A DNA stretch of 64,000 bases from Cylindrospermum sp. NIES-4074 (GTDB lineage: Bacteria > Cyanobacteriota > Cyanobacteriia > Cyanobacteriales > Nostocaceae), in contig AP018269.1 of NCBI GenBank assembly GCA_003994795.1, forward strand, positions 6,736,148-6,800,147. Reading direction: 5' to 3'. Shown one piece after another: positions 36,242 to 43,738 of this stretch (the first letter of the stretch is position 1; each line of letters opens with the position of its first letter). The notes beneath the pieces are model-generated. The model had not been told where the DNA came from. It did no database searches and was given only the letters and a program-made list of their open reading frames with translations. The translations under genes and the position numbers were made by a program.

Positions 36242-36442
36242 GATGCCATCGATGCCAAAATCAATCAACAAATCTACCGCACCCCCATCAACAATTGAGT
36301 CCTACCGCAAGGAAAGGGCGTCACCTATTTTGATGGTGACATCCAAACCCTGACCTTTGTAGATTCCCGTGGCGGTCGCCTGATAAACTCCGCCATGTTC
36401 TGCTTGTACTTACCACTGTGCGCCAAATTTGATGTAAACTAG
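36242..36442 (+). pseudogene. Unidentified coding remnant with an in-frame stop
   Basis: One frame reads DAIDAKINQQIYRTPINN, a TGA (36296-36298), then VLPQGKGVTYFDGDIQTLTF and VDSRGGRLINSAMFCLYL up to a TAG at 36440. The composition is protein-like and out of keeping with the repeats nearby. The family is not recognised. It is probably the decayed middle of a once longer gene. The minus-strand frame across it lacks protein character. Confidence 0.35.
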
Positions 36443-36588
36443 GGGTTTGTGGTTGATTTGTCCACAGGCAGCAACACAAGATAGAACCATCTTGAATAAA
36501 ATGGCGGCGATTTCGGCTATAAATTGCTGTTGATGAGGGTCGTGACAGATTCATCATCAAAATGAATGCTCTTTCCCAAGCCGCTGTT

Positions 36589-37059
36589 TTAGCTGAGTCT
36601 GAGTGTACATTCTAGAATCAACTTTTGATTAACTAGCGAATAGGGTTGAATTTTTAAAGCGCGTTGAAAAGCTTTGATAGCTTCACCATAATCTCCTAAC
36701 GCTGCATAACACAAGCCCATGCCATGAAGTGCCCCAAAATGTACTGAATTTATTTGGACAACCATCCGACAGTCTGCCAGAGATTTTTGATAATTGCCGA
36801 TACTGTAATAGAGAAAAGCCCGCCGATTCCAGGCCTCGGCAAAATCTGGTTGTTCATTGACAAGTTGTGTCAGCACTTTTTCAGCATCCGCAGTTTCCCC
36901 AGCGTCCAGCAATTTTTGGCTGTGGTCAATCTTTTCTAGTCCATATATTCCCTTTTGCTGGAACCAGATCCGCCAGATTTTTCTGGTCGCTTGCTCACGG
37001 ACTGTAGCATCGGGATTTTTCAAATCTTCAAGTAAGGAATTGATAGATAAAGAATCCAT
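36589..37059 (-). CDS. TPR-repeat protein
   Basis: A 156-residue soluble helical protein. After an N-terminal HEAT-like segment (LLEDLKNPDATVREQATRKI) come about three tetratricopeptide units: AEKVLTQLVNEQPDFAEAWN, AFLYYSIGNYQKSLADCRMV and GLCYAALGDYGEAIKAFQRA followed by LKIQP. Such proteins act as protein-binding scaffolds; no partner is indicated. It stands alone. Nothing gene-like is visible in the 367 bp between it and the GIY-YIG gene (37060-37426). Confidence 0.88.
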   Translation of the reverse strand: MDSLSINSLLEDLKNPDATVREQATRKIWRIWFQQKGIYGLEKIDHSQKLLDAGETADAEKVLTQLVNEQPDFAEAWNRRAFLYYSIGNYQKSLADCRMVVQINSVHFGALHGMGLCYAALGDYGEAIKAFQRALKIQPYSLVNQKLILECTLRLS

Positions 37060-37426
37060 GAATTTGAGATAGGTGAATTTATCTTCGGATCAACTTTCGC
37101 ACAAAATTATCTACTAAGTTAGGGTCAAAGTCATCATCGATTTTTGCTACACTAACTATAAATTAAGCAAATTTAATGTTAGCTGTTGTATTACCTAATA
37201 CTTTTAATGTAGAGTTGTGAACGATTGATTATGAAGATACTATACTTTTAAAAACCAAAGGTCACTATTGGTAGTTGACAAATCCCTAGTGACTAAACTG
37301 CTCTTTTCAATTTTGCATGATTGATTTTTTGTAGTCATTTACTCCCCTCCTCGCTTGCCAAGAGAATTTGCGTGCTGGAGTTGTCCCCGTTCAGCAAACT
37401 TCAAAGGAGGGGTGCTCTGGGTATGT

Positions 37427-38095
37427 TTAAATTTCCGACTTTGTTTCCTGGGTTTGTGCGTCAATAACCACACTCCAGTCATCATTTTTCACCGCCGTTT
37501 CCAGTTGCAGTCGCCGTTCCACCTCCGTCGCATCCACGGTTTCCACTTCTTTGGTGAGGGTACTGTCAGCCATCGCTTTTCGCAGTTTTAGCTTTTTCTC
37601 TTCATAAGCTTGGCGTTCTGCTGCTGACATCACTGCCTTAGCCACTTCGCCCACTGTACTTGCCCACAAGCCACTTTCAGCAGCGTTACCAGGTGGTGTG
37701 CTTTCTAGTTCTGCTATCCAAGCATCGCGTAAATCTTCCATTTCTTGACGCTTGGGAAATTTGAATGTCTGCACACGCACATAAGCACATTTTTGCTCAC
37801 CATTCTGGGTAATATGTCCGTTGAGGGAAAGCAATACATTTCGCGAATAGCCAATATACTGAGTCCGGCGTTCAGCGTCTAACACAGCATAAACGCCAGC
37901 AATTTTGGCATTTTCAACCGTCCCACGCCAAGTCTCAAGGGGGATAACATCTGCTCCATTGTTTGCCAATTCAGGAGTTACACTGACCTCTGTGGCGCTA
38001 TGTTCATCATCGGAACTATACAAAAAGTTATGTAGTCCCTGATGACTGACTGGGACACCTTGATGTTCAATTGGTAGGTTGTTCTGAGTTTCCAT
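37427..38095 (-). CDS. GIY-YIG domain protein
   Basis: A 222-residue protein from the ATG at 38095 (METQNNLP); the longer frame adds a non-conserved leader. Residues ~64-150 match a GIY-YIG nuclease domain: IAGVYAVLDAERRTQYIGYS, with GVY at 67-69, YIG at 80-82 and Arg85. The C-terminal part is charged and helical (EEKKLKLRKAMADSTLTKEV). Cyanobacterial and plastid stand-alone GIY-YIG proteins are known, but targets are not established, so nuclease activity is only inferred. Confidence 0.82.
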   Translation of the reverse strand: METQNNLPIEHQGVPVSHQGLHNFLYSSDDEHSATEVSVTPELANNGADVIPLETWRGTVENAKIAGVYAVLDAERRTQYIGYSRNVLLSLNGHITQNGEQKCAYVRVQTFKFPKRQEMEDLRDAWIAELESTPPGNAAESGLWASTVGEVAKAVMSAAERQAYEEKKLKLRKAMADSTLTKEVETVDATEVERRLQLETAVKNDDWSVVIDAQTQETKSEI

Positions 38096-38249
38096 CGCAG
38101 TTGTTCTCCGTGCAATTAATTGGCGATCGCAAATAGACGCCCTGAAAATATTGAAGCTTAAATCCACACCCATTCCCAAACAAGCTGTTGTTCACTATGT
38201 CTGCGGTTCCACGCTCCCAGTCTGCTACCACTGTATACACTTATGGAGC

Positions 38250-38309
38250 GCGATCGCCTCCGGCACGGCAGGGCCGAACGCCTCCGGCGGGCGGGTACGC
38301 CATCGCCAA
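38250..38309. repeat. Dispersed GC-rich repeat cluster
   Basis: GCGATCGCCTCCGGCACGGC is followed by the 27-bp repeat also found at 17035, 54052 and 55112 (here 38280-38306). It occupies the gap before the ABC permease gene. Confidence 0.85.
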
Positions 38310-38393
38310 TCAACCACAAATGTTCGGTAATATAAATTAGCTTTTTCCTCTAGCATTAAACCTAACCGCCAAGATTACTCACACAACCCTCTT

Positions 38394-39323
38394 ATGAATC
38401 AATTTAAGCCCAAAAATAGGATTTTTATTCAACAGCGACTAACTCCTTATTTGTTTTTGCTGCCTGCCTTAGTTATCTTGGGGTTAAGTGTATTTTGGCC
38501 TGCACTGCAAGCATTTTACCTTAGTTTTACCAGCTACCAAGATATTGGAGAGGCTCCCCACTTGGTTGGGTTAGCCAACTTCCAGCGCTTGTGGAAAGAT
38601 GCCGTTTTTTGGAAAACCTTGGAAAATACATTTCTCTATCTTGTCGGTGTTGTCCCCATTTTGGTAATTGCTCCCTTAGGAATAGCCATTTTGGTGAATC
38701 AAAAACTGCGAGGAATGAATTGGTTTCGAGCCGCATACTATACCCCAGTGGTGATTTCGATGGTAGTTGCGGGGATAGCTTGGAAATGGTTGTATGCAGA
38801 AAACGGCTTATTAAATCAATTCCTCAAAGCTTTGGGAATTTTTCCCGAAGGAATCCCTTGGCTAACCAGCCCCGCCAAAATTTTGGGCATTATCCCTATT
38901 TCTCTAGCCAGCGTTATGGCTGTAACTGTGTGGAAAGGGCTAGGTTACTACATGGTAATTTATTTAGCAGGTTTGCAATCTATTCCCGCTGATGTTTATG
39001 AAGCCGCAGCAATTGATGGCTCAGATGGTATTCGTAAACATTGGGATATTACCATACCCTTAATGCAGCCATATCTCGCTCTAGTGGCGGTAATTTCAGC
39101 TATTTCTGCCACCAAGGTATTTGAAGAAGTATACATTATGACCCAAGGTGGCCCACTTAATAGCTCAAAGACAATTGTTTACTATCTGTATGAGCAAGCA
39201 TTCAGCAACTTAGAAATTAGCTATGCTTGCACAATTGGGCTAGTGTTATTTTTGATTATATTGGGTTTGTCAGTTTTGCGTTTAGTAATTAATCAGCAGG
39301 ATAGTAACAATCTCAGCATTTAA
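38394..39323 (+). CDS. Sugar ABC transporter permease (MalF-like)
   Basis: A 309-residue inner-membrane permease with six predicted helices. The cytoplasmic EAA loop DVYEAAAIDGSDGIRKHWDI near residue 198 contacts the ATPase, and the N-terminus PYLFLLPALVILGLSVFWPA is typical of carbohydrate-uptake family 1 permeases. No binding protein, second permease or ATPase gene is adjacent, so it is an orphan subunit working with genes elsewhere; in filamentous cyanobacteria scattered sugar transporter components are known. Confidence 0.9.
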   Translation: MNQFKPKNRIFIQQRLTPYLFLLPALVILGLSVFWPALQAFYLSFTSYQDIGEAPHLVGLANFQRLWKDAVFWKTLENTFLYLVGVVPILVIAPLGIAILVNQKLRGMNWFRAAYYTPVVISMVVAGIAWKWLYAENGLLNQFLKALGIFPEGIPWLTSPAKILGIIPISLASVMAVTVWKGLGYYMVIYLAGLQSIPADVYEAAAIDGSDGIRKHWDITIPLMQPYLALVAVISAISATKVFEEVYIMTQGGPLNSSKTIVYYLYEQAFSNLEISYACTIGLVLFLIILGLSVLRLVINQQDSNNLSI

Positions 39324-39544
39324 TTTGATTTAGCTCATCCTCATACAGAATTAGTATTCTCCTGACTTTTTGGATATTTGATGACAATTGATCAGCAAAA
39401 AGTCTGTTACTGTCTGGGAAGATCGCCACTATGCGCTCAGTATTGAGGTGCTTTATGCAATGCCTAAAATACTGACTTGGAGTGTGCGATCATCGCCTAT
39501 GTAGGCTTTTGGCAAATAAAACAATGACAACAGGAGATGTATGC

Positions 39545-40018
39545 ATGAAGTCTAAATTTAATTTCAAATTGATATTGGGTGCTGCGGCGATCGCCATTTT
39601 TGCTGCGGGTTGTCAATTATCATCTCCCACTGCTACTGCTCCCAACGATTCTACTGAGGAAGCAACAAATACCTCTTCAACCGCAAAAGAGATAGCACAA
39701 GCTTCAGGGAAATGGTCAGACCTCGATTTAACTGACGCCCAAAAAGCCAAAATGAAACAGATTAGAGCGGAAACGCAAACAAAAATACTTGATGTTTTAT
39801 CTTACGACCAGCAAGAAAAATTTAAGGCTGCGGTTCAGGGTAAGCAAGAACCGTCAATGAAGGTACTGCGATCGCTCAATCTTTCCGCAGAGCAAAAACA
39901 AGAAATTCGTGACATTCAACGCGCTCAAAGACAAGAGATGCAAGCAATTCTTACTCCAGAACAGCGAGCAAAATTGAAAGAAAATCGTGGTTCAAGGAAG
40001 CAAACACCATCAAATTAA
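39545..40018 (+). CDS. Spy/CpxP-like lipoprotein (LTxxQ motifs)
   Basis: A 157-residue periplasmic lipoprotein. From the ATG at 39545 the signal peptide ends in a lipobox FAAGC (Cys23). The mature part is Ser/Thr-rich, then helical with two LTxxQ motifs (LTDAQKAKMKQI and LTPEQRAKLKE), as in the Spy/CpxP group of periplasmic stress chaperones. The frame extends 21 codons upstream, but that leader has no signal-peptide character. The SD-like AGGAG lies 12 bp upstream. Confidence 0.85.
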   Translation: MKSKFNFKLILGAAAIAIFAAGCQLSSPTATAPNDSTEEATNTSSTAKEIAQASGKWSDLDLTDAQKAKMKQIRAETQTKILDVLSYDQQEKFKAAVQGKQEPSMKVLRSLNLSAEQKQEIRDIQRAQRQEMQAILTPEQRAKLKENRGSRKQTPSN

Positions 40019-40128
40019 GTGCGATTTTGTTATGTTCCTTGTTACTCAGATTACATCTATCAAGTAAAAATTAATTCACCACAAACAATAGATTAGATTC
40101 TTTGCAAAAATCCTGCTTGATTATTTTT

Positions 40129-40173
40129 AACCACAGATAAGCACAGATAATTTAGCTGTGTTCATCTGTGGTT
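40129..40173 (+). terminator. Hairpin downstream of the lipoprotein gene
   Basis: AACCACAGAT/ATCTGTGGTT (10 bp), followed by TTATTTTTAT. It is a terminator candidate, and also a repeated sequence type: ATCTGTG repeats occur at 26107-26142. The remainder of 40019-40492 has no supported gene. Confidence 0.55.
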
Positions 40174-40492
40174 TTATTTTTATATAAGAACCCGATTTAA
40201 TTTTTGAAAGTAGAGGTAGGGGACAGGGAACTCTTAACAGGGAAGAAGGCAGGTGGAGGTGTAAGTCGTTTTTTTCAAAAATCAGATAGGAGTTCTATAT
40301 ATAACAGTTGCTCAAGCTTACTAGGAATGGACAAGGCTATGCAGCAACCTTTTATGTTGGGCTTCAGATGGCGTGATTTGAGCAGGATATCAGGCACAAA
40401 GATGACAAAACTGTAATTCAGAAGCAGGGCAAACTGTAATTTTCAGCTATTTCAATCAGAAACATAAACAATCTATCTTGTCGAGGATAACC

Positions 40493-41143
40493 ATGAATAT
40501 TAATCGAGCAGTAGTCGTAACAGCAATTTCCGTTCTGGCTGGTACATTAGGTTTGATTTCGCTGAATCAGGTAAATGCTGCTAACCCATCCTATCGGATT
40601 GCCCAGGCTTCACAACAGCCCAACCAACGACCAGACGGGCAAAGGCGACCACCTCGCCCCGATTTTGCAGCAGCGGCGGCGAAGCTTGGTGTCACTGAAC
40701 AACAGTTAAAAGATGCGCTGGGAGTACCTGCTAATCCTCCCAGCCAAGGTGACAGAAATCAGCGTCCACCCCGCCCAGATTTTGCAGTAGCGGCGGCGAA
40801 GCTTGGTGTCACTGAACAACAGTTGAAAGATGCGCTCGGTGTTCCCCCTCATCCTCATGGCGATCGTCAACATCCGCCTCGCCCTGATTTTGCAGCAGCG
40901 GCGGCGAAGCTTGGTGTCACTGAACAACAGTTAAAAGATGCGCTGGGAGTACCCGCCAATCCTCCCAGTCAAGCTGGCATTGAGCCGAGATCCTCGGCTC
41001 AATGCCCATTCGGCTTGCAGTTACCGCCTTTTATCCCCGCTTTGAGCGTTGATGGTCAGTCGCGTACCCAGGGGATATGCTGTCACTTCTTCACCAGGAA
41101 GGGGAAGATTTGCACTTCCACAGATATCAAGTTGTCAGGTTGA
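40493..41143 (+). pseudogene. Secreted tandem-repeat protein, 3' end replaced by foreign sequence
   Basis: From the ATG at 40493 there is a signal peptide (about 1-30, ending VNA), then three ~35-residue repeats of RPPRPDFAAAAAKLGVTEQQ-LKDALGVP, the third ending at about 40975. After that the reading frame runs into unrelated sequence that starts with a perfect 14-bp hairpin and stops at 41143, giving a Cys-containing tail unlike the repeats. A fourth repeat with the same end (LKDALGVPANPPGDR and a stop) lies at 43480-43562. The simplest view is that the native 3' end has been displaced. The truncated protein may still be made. Confidence 0.65.
40976..41006. other. Perfect 14-bp hairpin at the breakpoint of the repeat gene
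   Basis: GGCATTGAGCCGAG/CTCGGCTCAATGCC with a 3-nt loop. The 11-mer CTCGGCTCAAT recurs at 42862-42872, between the lipase and SLATT-like genes. It could be the end of an inserted element. The following stretch (41144-41624) is AT-rich and shows no gene. Confidence 0.6.
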
Positions 41144-41624
41144 GATATTTTTATCCTCCTTTTTTAATTTTTCAACCTGCCGCTCATCTTTTAAGTATTA
41201 ATACTTGTTTCGAGCGAACGAATCACACTTTTACTCGTATCTCGGCTTACTACCAATGCTACTCATACCCCTTATCCAGAAATATTCGGGATATTTAGCC
41301 AAAGTTAAGTAGATATACGGTTTTATTATAATACTTAGATATAGATATTATCTAGATAATTTCTGTCTACATGAAGGCAAACGCTCACAAACCTGATTTA
41401 TCCTCACTTTCTGACGGTAGATATACAGAAAAAATTTGTCTAATAACTAGTTAGCCTGCTAAGTTATCTGTCAGGATGCAGTTGAAAAGTTGTCGGTAGG
41501 GGGCGAGGGGTAAGGTAGGTTGAGTTCAAATGATAGCGAAGCTACCTTGACAAACAAACTCAAAACCTCCGGATTGAAATTACCTAAGTGACAAGTACTT
41601 TAGATTATCTGAGAGATTAAACGT

Positions 41625-42632
41625 ATGGTTTCATTTTTTGCTTCTATGTATGAGAAATTTGATCCTTCTCAAGCTAATAAACTGGCAGGATTAATTCAAC
41701 AAGCGTATGACCAGTTTGATGAAAGAGAAACAAAAACCTGGAGACTTAGTGAGCCTTATGAGTTGCTTGGCTCACTTGGTACAGAAAATGTTCCCTTTGG
41801 TTTTGTTGTTTCTGAAACCGATAGCAATGATGTAGTGGTTATATTTCGGGGTACAAAAAGTTTTATAGAGTGGTTTCAGGATGTAAACATTCAGCTTGTT
41901 TCTTATAGAGACAGTACAGGGAAGGACATTATTCAAGGTGTCCAACAGAAGTCTTCAAGTGAAATAATTCCCACTATTAATGATTTTGGCTATGTAACCG
42001 CAGGTTTTAGAGGGATCTATATTAGCCTTCGAGAACAAATGCTTGAAGTACTTAAGAAATGTCCAGCAGATTGCAAAATTTTTGTAACTGGGCACAGTCT
42101 TGGTGGTGCATTAGCAACCCTAGCAATTCCAGATATTCTCAATAATACAGATTTTAAAGACCCACAAAAAGTTGAGTTATATACTTTTGCTAGTCCACGG
42201 TGTGGTGACAAAACATTTGCTACTAGTTTTCAAGAAACAGGTGTGAATCATTGGAGAATTGCTAACACTGAAGATTTTGTTACAATGTTGCCGTTTCCAA
42301 CAGGAAACATCTTTGAAATAAAATCAACTGCCGAAAAAGAGAGAGAAAAATGGGAAAAACCAGTCGATGGAGGTGGAATGACTGGAGAAAACAAGAACCC
42401 AAATCCAATCTTCGGATTTTTTAACGATATGTTTGAAAGAGTTGGAGAAATCTTTCACGGGCAAAAAAGAAGAATGCCAGATTATGCCCATACTGGTACT
42501 CCTGTCTATTTTACATTTCATGATTCTGCGCTAGAAAGACATCATAATTTAGATAATGTTTATATGACTGGTATTGGTCAAAAACCACTAATCATAAAGC
42601 AAGCAGTAAATGAAGTTATAGATGGCAATTGA
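41625..42632 (+). CDS. Class 3 lipase-like alpha/beta hydrolase
   Basis: A 335-residue hydrolase of the fungal-lipase (class 3) family. The oxyanion strand VVVIFRGTKSFIEWFQDVNI and the nucleophile elbow IFVTGHSLGGALATLAIPDI (Ser158) are clear, as is the acid-region strand WRIANTEDFVTMLP and a late His in PDYAHTGTPVYFT. An unusual charged, Gly-rich insert (EKEREKWEKPVDGGGMTGEN) precedes the end. No signal peptide, so it should act from the cytosol on membrane lipids. It is followed by a SLATT-like membrane gene and lies within the DNA that separates the two parts of a repeat gene. Phospholipase activity is inferred. Confidence 0.88.
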   Translation: MVSFFASMYEKFDPSQANKLAGLIQQAYDQFDERETKTWRLSEPYELLGSLGTENVPFGFVVSETDSNDVVVIFRGTKSFIEWFQDVNIQLVSYRDSTGKDIIQGVQQKSSSEIIPTINDFGYVTAGFRGIYISLREQMLEVLKKCPADCKIFVTGHSLGGALATLAIPDILNNTDFKDPQKVELYTFASPRCGDKTFATSFQETGVNHWRIANTEDFVTMLPFPTGNIFEIKSTAEKEREKWEKPVDGGGMTGENKNPNPIFGFFNDMFERVGEIFHGQKRRMPDYAHTGTPVYFTFHDSALERHHNLDNVYMTGIGQKPLIIKQAVNEVIDGN

Positions 42633-42730
42633 CCCTAAAAGAGACAACTCTTGTACTTCAAACCCTTCCTGCATCTATTGCACTAATCTTCGTTTGGTTG
42701 GCTTACACCCAATCTGAAGCGAAGGGTTAA
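42629..42730 (+). CDS. Possible 33-residue single-TM microprotein
   Basis: A TTG overlapping the lipase stop codon (ATTGAC) opens a frame reading LTLKETTLVLQTLPASIALI and FVWLAYTQSEAKG, then TAA. It has one clean hydrophobic helix with a polar end. It might be a coupled small membrane protein or the relic of a longer one. There is no independent ribosome site, so support is weak. Confidence 0.2.
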   Translation: MTLKETTLVLQTLPASIALIFVWLAYTQSEAKG

Positions 42731-42888
42731 TGGGTAATTAGAGACGGGTTTAGAAAACTAGCGCAATCTAACAAATCGGTTGGAGCGTTTGATTAGCTTG
42801 TTTAGTATCACGAAGTTTGATGCGACTTATCTAGTCCAGGAATTAGATTGGTTTGGTCAATCTCGGCTCAATACCAACATAAAAGTCA

Positions 42889-43377
42889 ATGACTCAATAT
42901 CAAGTTGAAAAGACCTTACATCTAGCCAGTAAACGTGAATATGAACTTAAAATAGAGCAGAAAGCTTATGAAATTCAGCTTGGAGTTCTTGAGCCTTTTA
43001 GAGCTATATGTATAGGCAGTGGAATTGTTTTACCGCTAATAGCAGGATTTACGCTTCTGAGCAAGCCTGTTTTTTTTGGTGGTAACTGGGAGATTATCAG
43101 TGGCAGTTTGTCTCTGGTAGCTGCAATTCTTACAGGAATTCATACAGGTTTTAACTGTGATACGTATCAAGGTGAGGCCCGCCGATTAAGCAAGGCTTTG
43201 CAAAGCTTGGTAGCCAATTATCAATATGTTCAGACAGTGGATCAAAGTCAACTAGAAATACAGTTCAATGAACTTGAAACTCGTTTAAAGGATTTGCGTC
43301 ATAGCTCTGATATTCGGGTTGCTAGGTGGTGTACTCGACAAGCAAAACGAGAAGTAGACTTAGAGCAAAAGCCGTAA
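42889..43377 (+). CDS. SLATT-like two-transmembrane protein
   Basis: A 162-residue protein. An N-terminal amphipathic helix (EYELKIEQKAYEIQLGVLE) leads into two transmembrane helices (about 38-57 and 67-88) and a cytosolic helical region with DTYQGEARRLSKALQSLVAN, matching the layout of SLATT domains, predicted pore-forming effectors found with nucleotide-signalling and other conflict systems. The lipase gene lies 256 bp upstream on the same strand, but no cyclase or sensor gene is close. The SLATT call is by eye from topology and helix pattern; alternative: an uncharacterised two-TM protein. Confidence 0.68.
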   Translation: MTQYQVEKTLHLASKREYELKIEQKAYEIQLGVLEPFRAICIGSGIVLPLIAGFTLLSKPVFFGGNWEIISGSLSLVAAILTGIHTGFNCDTYQGEARRLSKALQSLVANYQYVQTVDQSQLEIQFNELETRLKDLRHSSDIRVARWCTRQAKREVDLEQKP

Positions 43378-43380
43378 AGT

Positions 43381-43414
43381 TTCTTGGCTCAACGAATCTC
43401 GGATGAGCCAAGAA
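43381..43414 (+). terminator. Hairpin after the SLATT-like gene
   Basis: Perfect 11-bp stem TTCTTGGCTCA/TGAGCCAAGAA with a 12-nt loop, directly after the stop codon. Confidence 0.55.
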
Positions 43415-43479
43415 TATGAGGAGTTAAATAACTGGTTTAAACTAGAATTACTACAGTCCAAGCAACTCTTAAAAAATAG

Positions 43480-43562
43480 GCGGTGCGGCGAAGTTGGGAG
43501 TGACTGAACAACAGTTAAAGGATGCACTGGGAGTACCTGCTAATCCTCCAGGCGATCGCTAA
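43480..43562 (+). pseudogene. Detached terminal repeat of the secreted repeat gene
   Basis: The frame reads GAAKLGVTEQQLKDALGVPA followed by NPPGDR and TAA, the same repeat as in 40493-40975 but without a start codon. It most likely is the native 3' end of that gene, now 2.5 kb away. Another short frame continues after it (to 43659: LKESAIPLEITEQHMEQMLA and EE, then stop) and may be a second gene relic. Nothing else is supported up to 43738. Confidence 0.65.
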
Positions 43563-43738
43563 CAGCACTTTGCTATATCAGGGATTAACGCTTAAAGAGA
43601 GTGCCATTCCACTTGAAATCACCGAGCAACACATGGAACAAATGCTTGCGGAAGAATAACAAAAAAAAGGTCGCCCAAGGTATGACAGTCTGAAAGAATC
43701 CTTATTTTCTTTAAACAAAGATGCAGAAGTTTCTCTTG

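Noticed and set aside
36321-36560. 79-codon minus-strand frame
   Set aside because: Basic, Ser/Arg-rich nonsense composition antisense to a better plus-strand coding relic.
39387-39499. Short frame containing TVWEDRHYALSIEVLYAMPK before the lipoprotein gene
   Set aside because: Protein-like but short, without a start codon or recognised family; it may be a relic, and the evidence is too thin to list.
40204-40416. 70-codon frame between the lipoprotein and repeat genes
   Set aside because: No ribosome site and no recognisable sequence features.
43522-43659. Frame ending LKESAIPLEITEQHMEQMLA-EE as an antitoxin C-terminus
   Set aside because: No start or partner gene is present and the family could not be named; it is mentioned only as a possible relic.
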